Shown: positions 1-6,974 of the stretch, one piece after another | Layout: each line of letters begins with the position of its first letter | Numbering within the stretch: the first letter of the stretch is position 1 | Assembly: GCA_002315315.1 (NCBI GenBank) | Contig: DCGT01000046.1 | Coordinates: forward strand, 36,654-79,832 | Reading direction: 5' to 3' | Origin: Faecalibacterium sp. UBA1771 | GTDB taxonomy: Bacteria; Bacillota; Clostridia; Oscillospirales; Ruminococcaceae | Length of the DNA stretch: 43,179 bases | Made by a program: the position numbers and the translations under genes | The notes under the pieces: model-generated | Seen by the model: only the letters and a program-made list of their open reading frames with translations | What the model was told of the DNA's origin: nothing | The model's database searches: none

Positions 1-471
1 GCCGCCGAATCAAATGCCGATATTAAAATTATCCGCGGAGATATCCGCACCTTTCGTTCGGACGCGAAATTCGACCTTGTGCTGTGCAATCCTCCTTATT
101 ACGATGCTTCCTCCGGTGCAATGCCGGCCGGCTTTACCGCCGACAAACGCTTTGAAAACAACGGCAGATTTGCCGATTTCTGCATATCCGCCGCAAAAAA
201 TCTCAAGCAAAAGGGCAGCTTCTGCTTCTGTTATCCAGCATCGAGGCTTGCAAACGCTTTTATTTCGCTGAGGTCGGCGGGACTTGAGCCTAAGCGTCTG
301 CGCTTCGTTCGCCACTCGGTCGGTGACGAGCCGTACCTTGTCCTTTGCGATGCGCGGCTTTCGGCGGGAGAGGGACTGCGCTATGAGCCGGACCTCGTTA
401 CACGCTCGGACGGCGAAGAAACGGCGGAATATGCCGATATTACCTGCGAAGGGAAAATAAAGAATGAGTGA
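1..471 (+). CDS. tRNA1(Val) (adenine-N6)-methyltransferase, TrmN6/YabB-like, 5' truncated by the window
   Basis: This is a class I SAM-dependent methyltransferase lacking its N-terminus, because the window opens inside the gene. The reading frame is open from base 1. The catalytic NPPY motif of N6-adenine methyltransferases is seen as DLVLCNPPYY about 25-34 residues in. The rest resembles TrmN6/YabB, which modifies A37 of tRNA-Val, including a helical FADFCISAAKNLKQKG stretch and a C-terminal strand region. The stop overlaps the start of rsmI by 8 bases. A YabB-type methylase next to rsmI is a well-known Bacillota arrangement, which supports the call over a generic DNA or protein methylase. 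The SAM-binding glycine motif would lie upstream and cannot be checked. Confidence 0.8.
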   Translation, partial: AAESNADIKIIRGDIRTFRSDAKFDLVLCNPPYYDASSGAMPAGFTADKRFENNGRFADFCISAAKNLKQKGSFCFCYPASRLANAFISLRSAGLEPKRLRFVRHSVGDEPYLVLCDARLSAGEGLRYEPDLVTRSDGEETAEYADITCEGKIKNE

Positions 472-1312
472 ACCGTGTTTATATATCGTTGCCACACCGA
501 TAGGTAACCTTTCCGATATTACATCAAGAGCGATACAAACGCTGTCCGAGGTCGATTTTATTGCCGCCGAGGACACGAGGGTGACGCTCAAGCTCCTGAA
601 TCATTTTGATATTAAAAAGCCGCTTGTGAGCTGTTACCGTCACAATGAGGATGACCGCAGTGAGATGATAGTGTCGAGAATTATCGCCGGTGAGAGCTGT
701 GCGCTGTGCTGTGACGCCGGTACGCCGGGCATCAGTGATCCCGGTGAACAGCTTGTCGCCACCGCAATCGAGCATGGAGTGAGAGTTGTTCCCATTCCCG
801 GTGCAAGTGCGCTTGTGTCGGCGCTGTCCTGCTGCGGACTGCCCACCGGACGCTTCTGCTTTGAGGGATTTCTGCCGACCTCGCGCAAAAACCGAGCCGA
901 GCGTCTTACACAGCTTGTCGGCGAACAGCGCACCGTTGTTCTGTACGAAGCTCCGCACAAGCTCAGAAACACACTCCGCGACCTGCTTGATACGCTCGGA
1001 GAGCGCAGAATCGTACTCGCAAGGGAGCTGACCAAGGTTCACGAGGAGTTTGAGCGAACGACGCTGATTGCCGCGAATAAAGCGTTTGAGGAGCGTGAGC
1101 CTCGCGGTGAGTACGTTTTGGTAATTGAGGGCAGTCAGCCCGAGCCGCCTGCCGAGCCGAGCGCCGCCGACGCAGTTGCCGAGGTGATGAGGCTGGTAGA
1201 TGAACAGGGAATGTCGCTGGCTGCTGCCTGCAAACAGTCTGCCGCACAGTTCGGAATGAAGAAATACGAGCTTTATCGGCTTGCTCTTGACGCGCAGGAG
1301 GGGATGGAATGA
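464..1312 (+). CDS. rsmI: 16S rRNA (cytidine(1402)-2'-O)-methyltransferase RsmI
   Basis: RsmI 2'-O-methylates C1402 in the decoding centre of the small ribosomal subunit, using SAM. The protein has 282 residues, normal for the family. It starts with the tetrapyrrole-methylase-fold signature YIVATPIGNLSDIT, followed by AEDTR, CDAGTPGISDPG and PIPGASALVSAL, all hallmarks of RsmI. The C-terminal tail has the small helical extension ending in a KKYELYRLAL-like stretch. The ATG is preceded by an AAGGG about ten bases upstream and lies inside the end of the preceding methyltransferase gene. The stop overlaps the next start in an ATGA, so the three genes are almost certainly co-translated. Confidence 0.96.
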   Translation: MSEPCLYIVATPIGNLSDITSRAIQTLSEVDFIAAEDTRVTLKLLNHFDIKKPLVSCYRHNEDDRSEMIVSRIIAGESCALCCDAGTPGISDPGEQLVATAIEHGVRVVPIPGASALVSALSCCGLPTGRFCFEGFLPTSRKNRAERLTQLVGEQRTVVLYEAPHKLRNTLRDLLDTLGERRIVLARELTKVHEEFERTTLIAANKAFEEREPRGEYVLVIEGSQPEPPAEPSAADAVAEVMRLVDEQGMSLAAACKQSAAQFGMKKYELYRLALDAQEGME

Positions 1313-1785
1313 GGATAATTGTCGCTTCGGACAGTCACGGTGACACCGAATCACTCGAAAAGCTGTGTACTAAGCACCGCGACGCCGACTATATTCTTTT
1401 TTTGGGCGACGGAGAGGGTGATGTCGAGTGTGTACGGGATAGAAATCCGTCATTTCCGCTCGTGGCAGTAAAGGGCAATTGCGATATGTATTGCAGTGAG
1501 CCGAACGATAAGCTGTTGAGTCTTGACGGAATGACAATCTTTATGACCCACGGTCATAATTATTCGGTAAAATACACCACCGATTTGCTCGAAACGGCTG
1601 CATTGCAGCTCGGTGCAAACGTAATTTTGTTCGGTCATACACATTACCCGCTTTGTCAATGGAAAGGGGATTACTGGCTTGCCAATCCCGGCTCGCTCGG
1701 TCATCCCAAAGACGGCATAAAGCGCTATCTGATAATTGACTCTGTCTCTAACGGCGCATATTGTTATTTGAGTGAGTTGAAATAA
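1309..1785 (+). CDS. YfcE/MJ0936-type metallophosphoesterase
   Basis: This is a small (158-residue) cytoplasmic metallo-dependent phosphodiesterase. All metal-binding motifs of the YfcE/MJ0936 family are present in order: D-x-H in ASDSHGD near the N-terminus, LGDGEGD, GNCD, THGH and GHTHYP at about residue 107. Family members hydrolyse model phosphodiesters with Mn2+; the natural substrate is mostly unknown. The start overlaps the rsmI stop (ATGA), so it is the last gene of the housekeeping operon, and a terminator hairpin follows 11 bases after its stop. The family call is secure; the cellular role is not. Confidence 0.93.
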   Translation: MRIIVASDSHGDTESLEKLCTKHRDADYILFLGDGEGDVECVRDRNPSFPLVAVKGNCDMYCSEPNDKLLSLDGMTIFMTHGHNYSVKYTTDLLETAALQLGANVILFGHTHYPLCQWKGDYWLANPGSLGHPKDGIKRYLIIDSVSNGAYCYLSELK

Positions 1786-1796
1786 GAAATAAAATA

Positions 1797-1845
1797 CCCC
1801 GTTTGGCTGCGGCATACACCGACAGACGAGCGGGGCTGTTTTTAT
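1797..1845 (+). terminator. Rho-independent terminator of the rsmI operon
   Basis: The arm CCCCGTTTG (1797-1805) pairs with CGAGCGGGG (1827-1835), counting G-U pairs. A second short stem GCTG/CAG extends it after one mismatch. The stem is followed by CTGTTTTTA. It lies just after the phosphoesterase stop and faces the convergent minus-strand gene. Confidence 0.75.
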
Positions 1846-1858
1846 TCAAAAGGGAAAA

Positions 1859-2602
1859 CTATCTTCCGAATATTTCTTTAAGCTTGGGGAATCGAGGCTG
1901 TGTTCCGAAAATTCTGTCGAGCAGCTTGCCCGCAAAGGCAATAATCGGCGAGTTTATCGCTGTTGTCACGATAGTACCGAGTCCTATGCTGTGAAACGAA
2001 GATGACGTAAGGTCGGACAGTCTAAGCGAGGAAGCGTCACCGAACAGCGTCAGCGCAAGTATGACCGAGATAACAAGTAGGGTTATGTCAAAGCACCACT
2101 TTGTTTTGTTTATGTTAAATCCGAATTTGTCTGCGATTTCGGCGACAAACAGCTCATAAACCTGCAGGGGAAGATAAGTTCTGAAAAAGCACGCTACGCC
2201 CGTCGCCGTTATACTGTCGCCGACAATCAGCATTATCCAGCGCATCGCGACGGTGTCAAAGCTGACGTCACGCATAATCCACAGAAACAAATTAAGCGCG
2301 TAGCCGTATATTACGGCAACGGCAAACGCACACAGGTACTTCCAATTAAAACGCCGCACGACAACGCAAAGCACCGCAAGCATAAGGCCCTGAATTATGT
2401 ATTCGGTAACGCCGACGCTCAGACTGTGCCACACGGGCGCGAGAGCCTCACAGATGATGAAGGCGGGCGCGGCTATCATAGAAACACCGAGATTGACCTT
2501 ACTGCAAATTGAGACACCGAGCGCGACAAACAGTGTGCCGAATACCCACATCAGCTCACCGCCCCGCTCCACGGTATGTGTTTTACTGCCTGCTTCAGAC
2601 AT
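1859..2602 (-). CDS. YczE/YyaS/YitT-type integral membrane protein (DUF6198-like)
   Basis: This is a polytopic membrane protein of about 247 residues with five or six hydrophobic helices, for example WVFGTLFVALGVSICSK and LMLAVLCVVV. The glycine-rich start of the first helix, the SKVNLGVSMIAAPAF stretch, and the later TATGVACFFRTYLPLQVYELF region resemble the YczE/YyaS family (DUF6198), whose function is unknown. The start at 2602 was chosen because AGGAGG lies seven bases upstream. A longer in-frame start at 2656 would run through an inverted repeat and has no ribosome site. It lies downstream of rfbB on the same strand but is separated by 120 bases, so it may be a separate unit. Confidence 0.75.
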   Translation of the reverse strand: MSEAGSKTHTVERGGELMWVFGTLFVALGVSICSKVNLGVSMIAAPAFIICEALAPVWHSLSVGVTEYIIQGLMLAVLCVVVRRFNWKYLCAFAVAVIYGYALNLFLWIMRDVSFDTVAMRWIMLIVGDSITATGVACFFRTYLPLQVYELFVAEIADKFGFNINKTKWCFDITLLVISVILALTLFGDASSLRLSDLTSSSFHSIGLGTIVTTAINSPIIAFAGKLLDRIFGTQPRFPKLKEIFGR

Positions 2603-2629
2603 ATTTTTCCTCCTATTGAAAAACAATAT

Positions 2630-2694
2630 GTCGTTTCGGCAACCGGAATATGTCAAGCAATTTAGCTTTACATATAAGTTTCTGCCGAAACGAC
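2630..2694. repeat. Perfect 12-bp inverted repeat with 41-base spacer
   Basis: GTCGTTTCGGCA (2630-2641) is exactly complementary to TGCCGAAACGAC (2683-2694). It fills the gap between the rfbB stop and the start of the YczE-like gene. On the minus strand a TTGACA lies in the spacer, although no good -10 sits 17 bases on. It could be a pair of operator sites, or a hairpin with a large loop acting as a weak terminator, since ATTGTTTTTC follows it on the minus strand. Confidence 0.6.
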
Positions 2695-2722
2695 AAAATA
2701 ATTGAATTATGCGGACTGTCCG

Positions 2723-3784
2723 TTACTTTCTGTTGCCGTACATCTTGTCGTAGTACGCCTCGTAATCGCCGTTTACTACATTGGCGAGCCAATCCTTGTT
2801 ATCGAGATACCAGTCGATTGTCAGCTTGATACCCTTTTCAAACGGTGTTTCGGGATACCAGCCGAGATCGTCTTTTATCTTCTGCGGGTCGATTCCGTAG
2901 CGGCGGTCGTGACCCTTGCGGTCGGCAACGTGCTTAATGAGCGCCTCACTCACGGTCGGGTCGACCTTTTCCTTAACATAGTCGATGATTGTTCCGATTA
3001 TGGTCAGATTGGTGCGCTCGTTGTGACCGCCTACATTGTAGAATTCACCGTCTTTGCCGCTTGTTATGACCATATCAATCGCTTTGCAGTGGTCGTCTAC
3101 ATAAAGCCAGTCTCGGATTTGCAGACCGTCACCGTATACCGGCAGATCGCGGTGATTGAGACAATTGTTAATCATCAGAGGTATGAGCTTTTCGGGGAAT
3201 TGGAACGGACCGTAATTGTTGGAGCAGCGAGTAATATTTATCGGCATCTTATATGTATCATGATATGCCTTTACCAGCATATCGGCAGAGGTTTTGGATG
3301 CCGAATACGGAGAATGCGGGTCGAGCGGAGTCGTTTCGGTAAAGAAGCCGTCCGGTCCGAGCGAGCCGTAAACCTCATCGGTAGAAACCTGCAGATATTT
3401 CACGCCGTCCTTAAAGCTTCCGTCGGGCAAAGTCCAAGCCTGTTTTGCGTTGTTGAGCATATTTGCAGTGCCGAGGACATTGGTGCGCACGAATACGAGC
3501 GGGTCGGTGACCGAGCGGTCGACGTGCGTTTCGGCGGCAAAGTTTACCACATAGTCGATTTCATTTTCGTCAAAAACTTTTTTGACAGCCATCTCATCGG
3601 TGATGTCACCTCTGACAAAGCTGTACCTTTTGTCATTTTCAACCGACTTGAGGTTATTGAGATTGCCGGCATAGGTAAGCGCGTCGAAATTGATAATTTC
3701 GACGTCCTCATGATTTTTGAGCATATAGATGATGAAATTTGAGCCGATAAATCCGGCTCCGCCTGTTACGAGATAGCGCTTCAT
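2723..3784 (-). CDS. rfbB: dTDP-glucose 4,6-dehydratase
   Basis: This is the second enzyme of dTDP-L-rhamnose synthesis, an NAD-dependent extended short-chain dehydrogenase that converts dTDP-glucose to dTDP-4-keto-6-deoxyglucose. The 353-residue length is typical. The NAD motif TGGAGFIGSN is at residues 7-16, the TDEVYGSLG segment carries the catalytic Thr-Asp-Glu, and the YSASK motif supplies Tyr and Lys. PVYGDGLQIRDWLYVDDHC is the usual RmlB nucleotide-sugar signature. The start overlaps the rfbD stop in an ATGA. rfbA and rfbC, needed for the full pathway, are not in this window and must lie elsewhere. Confidence 0.97.
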   Translation of the reverse strand: MKRYLVTGGAGFIGSNFIIYMLKNHEDVEIINFDALTYAGNLNNLKSVENDKRYSFVRGDITDEMAVKKVFDENEIDYVVNFAAETHVDRSVTDPLVFVRTNVLGTANMLNNAKQAWTLPDGSFKDGVKYLQVSTDEVYGSLGPDGFFTETTPLDPHSPYSASKTSADMLVKAYHDTYKMPINITRCSNNYGPFQFPEKLIPLMINNCLNHRDLPVYGDGLQIRDWLYVDDHCKAIDMVITSGKDGEFYNVGGHNERTNLTIIGTIIDYVKEKVDPTVSEALIKHVADRKGHDRRYGIDPQKIKDDLGWYPETPFEKGIKLTIDWYLDNKDWLANVVNGDYEAYYDKMYGNRK

Positions 3785-4674
3785 ATCCGGTTTGTCTCCT
3801 TTAATTCATTTATATATTCTGCGATTGCCGCCCTCCAGTCGCGCATATCGTCGCCGACGGTAGCCCGCAGAGCGGCGTTGTCGAGCGCTGAGTAGGCGGG
3901 ACGCTGTGTTTTGCTTGCATATTCGGCGGTAGTGCAGGGCTTGACTTCGACATCTATTCCGGCAAGCCGGACAAATTCCTTTGCAAAATCAAACCACGAG
4001 CATATACCGCTACAGGTGCAGTGATATATTCCGTAATTGTCGGTAACCGCAAGCTTCAGCATTGTATGTGCAAGGTCCACGCAGGAGGTGGGATTGCCGA
4101 ATTGGTCGTTGACTACGCTGCAGCCTCCGCGTTCCTTAGCAATCCTCAGGATTGTTTTAACAAAATTTTTACCGTTAAGTCCGTATAGCCACGCCGTGCG
4201 GCAGATGAAATATTTGGAGCACTCCGCTTTTACGAATTTTTCGCCCTCAAGCTTGGTCTTACCGTATGCGGTCACGGGAGCGACCTCATCGGTTTCGACT
4301 CGAGGCATCGGCTCATTTCCGGCAAAAACATAGTCGGTGGAAACGTGTATCAGCTTGGCACCGATTTTCTCGGCGGCGGCGGCAAGGTATTTGGGAGCGA
4401 GCGCATTCACTGCGTAGGCGGCTTCGGTCTGCGTTTCACACGCATCGACATTTGTATATGCCGCACAGTTGAAAATTATATCGAATTTACTATCTGTAAT
4501 AAATTTATCGACTGCCGCTTGGTCGGTAAGGTCAAGCTCGGCAATATCAACGGCGGTAACATCGGCATTTATGTATTGCTCCGGAATATTCCCGAGACTG
4601 CTTTTGCCGTCCTTGAGCTGACGCACAAGCTCGGTACCGAGCTGACCGCCGCAGCCGGTGATAAGAAGCTTCAT
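3781..4674 (-). CDS. rfbD: dTDP-4-dehydrorhamnose reductase
   Basis: This is the last step of dTDP-L-rhamnose synthesis, the NAD(P)H-dependent reduction of dTDP-4-dehydrorhamnose. The protein is 297 residues. It begins MKLLITGCGGQLGTEL with the Gly-rich cofactor motif, has STDYVFAG with the catalytic Thr/Tyr region, YGKTKLEGE giving Tyr-x-x-x-Lys, and CRTAWLYG. All are typical of RfbD/RmlD. The ATG at 4674 is preferred to an upstream in-frame TTG because GGGCGG sits eight bases before it. It lies 18 bases after the glycosyltransferase stop and overlaps rfbB, so sugar donor supply and transfer are co-expressed. Confidence 0.96.
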   Translation of the reverse strand: MKLLITGCGGQLGTELVRQLKDGKSSLGNIPEQYINADVTAVDIAELDLTDQAAVDKFITDSKFDIIFNCAAYTNVDACETQTEAAYAVNALAPKYLAAAAEKIGAKLIHVSTDYVFAGNEPMPRVETDEVAPVTAYGKTKLEGEKFVKAECSKYFICRTAWLYGLNGKNFVKTILRIAKERGGCSVVNDQFGNPTSCVDLAHTMLKLAVTDNYGIYHCTCSGICSWFDFAKEFVRLAGIDVEVKPCTTAEYASKTQRPAYSALDNAALRATVGDDMRDWRAAIAEYINELKETNRI

Positions 4675-4692
4675 ATACAATACCGCCCTTTC

Positions 4693-5496
4693 TTATTTCA
4701 GCTTGCCGTCTTTGCCGCGATAGTAGGCAAAGCGGAAACCCCATTTTGCAAAATATTTGAACATTCCCTCTATAAGTATCATAAAATATTTAACATTGTG
4801 CGAGCTTGCACGATTCCATGCGTGGTAAACGTATGTATCGGGATAATATACCGCACGCATCAGCTGACGGGCACGGCGGGTAATATCCATATCCTCATAG
4901 TAGAGGAAAAACCGTTCGTCAAAACCGCCTATCTGACAGAAAAGAGAGGTACGCATTGCGATAAAGCAGCCGGGAGCGAACTCAATGTCAATCGGCTTGG
5001 TCAAATCCTCGTCCGCCATAACATAGTGGTCGCTCTGCGCCTTTAACAGCTTGGGTAAGGAATGGTGAGCGATAAGTCCCAAAAAGGTCGGGTCACGCTT
5101 GGCGTGCATTATGTCCTCGCCGTCTGTCGTGAGTACCTTCGGAGCAACCAGACCCACATCGGGGTTTGCCTCAAAGAATTCGGCAATATCGGTAAAAACA
5201 TCGCGGTCAAAGAGAATATCGGGATTGACGATAAAATGGTAATCGCTGTCCAGCATATCCGAAACGGTGTTGTGACCGTGACCGAAGCCGAGATTGTCGC
5301 CGTTTTTTACAGCGACGATTTTTTCGCCGAAGGTATCGGTAAGCAGCTCAAAAGTATCGTCCTGCGAATTGTTGTCGACGATATACAGTGTCAGGTCCAC
5401 ACCCTTTGTATTTTCGAGAATGCTCTCGATTGTCTTTTTGCATATTTCACCGTCGTTGTAGGTAACGATGGTGGCGGAAACCTTTATTTGGGACAT
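4693..5496 (-). CDS. Family 2 glycosyltransferase, WbbL-like (probable rhamnosyltransferase)
   Basis: This is a 267-residue GT-A-fold glycosyltransferase with an N-terminal VSATIVTYNDG strand, IVDNNSQDDT, NLGFGHGHN, and HFIVNPDILFD in the position of the metal/nucleotide motif. IGGFDERFFLYYEDMD is the acceptor/catalytic ED segment characteristic of WbbL-type rhamnosyltransferases. There is no membrane helix, so it acts at the inner face of the membrane. The genes immediately downstream make dTDP-rhamnose, which makes rhamnose the likely donor. That is inference from context. The acceptor, a wall polysaccharide or teichoic-acid-like linkage, cannot be read from the sequence. Confidence 0.88.
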   Translation of the reverse strand: MSQIKVSATIVTYNDGEICKKTIESILENTKGVDLTLYIVDNNSQDDTFELLTDTFGEKIVAVKNGDNLGFGHGHNTVSDMLDSDYHFIVNPDILFDRDVFTDIAEFFEANPDVGLVAPKVLTTDGEDIMHAKRDPTFLGLIAHHSLPKLLKAQSDHYVMADEDLTKPIDIEFAPGCFIAMRTSLFCQIGGFDERFFLYYEDMDITRRARQLMRAVYYPDTYVYHAWNRASSHNVKYFMILIEGMFKYFAKWGFRFAYYRGKDGKLK

Positions 5497-5512
5497 TGAA
5501 AAGTCCTCCGTC

Positions 5513-6253
5513 CTATTTGTTGCCTATATAGGTCAGCGGCGCGGCGTCGCCTGACTGTCTTGATTCTATTCTGAATCGCTTTGTAGCCTTGATAAGCGCC
5601 GTCAGCTTGGAAAAACCGTAGTTTCTTACATCGAAATCGGGCAGTTTCTTTTCAAGCTGGTTGCCGACGCTGCCGAGGAATACCCATCCGCTGTCATCTG
5701 AAAATTCATCGACAATACGCTGTACCTCGTCGGCAATATCATTAAGGTCGGACTCCGAGTTCTCAACCGACTGCTCCTCACGAGAGATTATCTCGAGATA
5801 ACGGAATATCTGACACGCCGAAATAAACGGCTTGGGCGTTTTCTTTTCGCCCATTCCGATAACGCATTTGCCCGCCTCGCGCAGACGTGCGGCAAGTCGG
5901 GTAAAATCGCTGTCGCTGCTGACTATGCAGAAGGAGTCAACATCGCCGTTGTACAGTATATCCATGGCGTCTATTATCAGCGCCGAATCGGTGGAATTTT
6001 TGCCCATCGTGTAGGAGTATTGCTGAATCGGAGTTATCGAGTAATCGAGCAGTACCTTTTTCCACGAGTTGAGTCGCCCTGTTGTCCAATCACCGTAAAT
6101 TCTTTTATACGTTATCAGGTCGGCATAGCCGGCAAGCTCCTCAAAGATGTACTGCGTGTATCGGTCGGAAACATTTTCGGCGTCGATTAGCACCGCAAGC
6201 CTGGTTACGGCATCTGTGTCGCCGGATTTTGCCGACAGCATTTTACTGCTCAT
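5513..6253 (-). CDS. NYN (PIN-like) domain protein with C-terminal OST-HTH/LOTUS domain
   Basis: The N-terminal domain matches the LabA/DUF88 NYN family: RLAVLIDAENVSDRY near the start carries the first acidic residue, DSALIIDAMDILY the second, and CIVSSDSDFTRLAARLREAG the third Asp cluster. This is the geometry of PIN-like RNases. After a linker, about residues 170-240 (EVQRIVDEFSDDSGWVFL, then NYGFSKLTALI) look like an OST-HTH/LOTUS RNA-binding fold. It is therefore a likely RNA-binding nuclease. The start at 6253 is chosen because AAGG sits six bases upstream; an in-frame GTG at 6268 and ATG at 6241 are alternatives. It overlaps the end of gatD and sits in the middle of an envelope operon, which is an odd location. 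Confidence 0.85.
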   Translation of the reverse strand: MSSKMLSAKSGDTDAVTRLAVLIDAENVSDRYTQYIFEELAGYADLITYKRIYGDWTTGRLNSWKKVLLDYSITPIQQYSYTMGKNSTDSALIIDAMDILYNGDVDSFCIVSSDSDFTRLAARLREAGKCVIGMGEKKTPKPFISACQIFRYLEIISREEQSVENSESDLNDIADEVQRIVDEFSDDSGWVFLGSVGNQLEKKLPDFDVRNYGFSKLTALIKATKRFRIESRQSGDAAPLTYIGNK

Positions 6254-6974
6254 CTTCTTCCTTTTCACGCGCTTTGGTAAGCGTGTTCAGCATATGCTCG
6301 TAGCCGCGTTCGGCAGAGTAGTTCCAATCCTGATGCGGCTCGGAAAGACGGCGACCCGAAACTGAATGTGCAAAGAACTCAAGCAACTCGGGATTGCGGA
6401 CGAGAACCGGACCCGAAAGGCGCGTGAAGAAGGCGTTGCCCTTTCTGAGACCCTCGCGCTCCTCCAACAGCTTGTTGGAGTCGTACTCTATAAAGAATAA
6501 TGTTTCATCGTTAAAGCTAATGCTGTAAGATGTATTTACGGTGGCAACAACGGGCTTTTCGATAATGGGAGTTTTGAGTATCAGCTCCGTGTACTGCCGT
6601 TTTTCTATCTCGGTAAATTCGGCGCGGATAAAGCCCAGACCCTCACGGGAAACACCGTCGAGGCAGTTAATGCGGTCACCGAACAGAGCGACCGAGTTTC
6701 CGGTCGCCAAAAGGGTACCGCCGCACGCAATATAGTCACTCAGCTCGCGGCGAACGCGGCGCACATCTTCAAGGGCGGTAATGATATTTTTTTCGGTACC
6801 TGCTCCGAAGTAGATAAAGCTTTTGTCACTGAAATCGACAACGCTGCCGATGGAGAACTTTTCGATTTTAACATCCTCGCCCTCCTCGCGCAGACGGCGG
6901 GCAAGAACGGAAACATTTGCATAGTCACCGTAAAGGTTGAGTAAATCATCATAGCAATGCAGTAATTTAATCAT
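6243..6974 (-). CDS. GatD-like glutamine amidotransferase homologue lacking catalytic Cys and His
   Basis: GatD normally supplies ammonia from glutamine to MurT to amidate the D-Glu of lipid II. The fold is recognisable: LNLYGDYANV near residue 12, IYFGAGTEKN near residue 54, and SGPVLVRNPELLEFF near residue 187. Against the S. aureus GatD sequence as I recall it, the nucleophile segment aligns without gaps. The Cys-94 position is Gly-92 (ATGNSVALFG), and the His-189 position in the HGP motif is Ser-187 (LSGP). The only nearby CGG (84-86) lies eight residues too early to replace it. Glutaminase activity is therefore unlikely. It overlaps murT by ATGA, so the pair is still co-translated. It could be a structural partner of MurT, or MurT could use free ammonia. 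Confidence 0.85.
   Translation of the reverse strand: MIKLLHCYDDLLNLYGDYANVSVLARRLREEGEDVKIEKFSIGSVVDFSDKSFIYFGAGTEKNIITALEDVRRVRRELSDYIACGGTLLATGNSVALFGDRINCLDGVSREGLGFIRAEFTEIEKRQYTELILKTPIIEKPVVATVNTSYSISFNDETLFFIEYDSNKLLEEREGLRKGNAFFTRLSGPVLVRNPELLEFFAHSVSGRRLSEPHQDWNYSAERGYEHMLNTLTKAREKEEDEQ

Noticed and set aside
83..86. GatD residues Cys-Gly-Gly (84-86) as the missing nucleophile
   Set aside because: Coordinates here are residue numbers of the GatD-like protein. In a gap-free alignment this CGG lies eight residues before the nucleophile position, where Gly-92 stands, and the partner His is also absent.
2702..3742. 346-codon open frame on the plus strand
   Set aside because: Complete overlap with rfbB, whose active-site motifs are all intact; the product resembles no protein.
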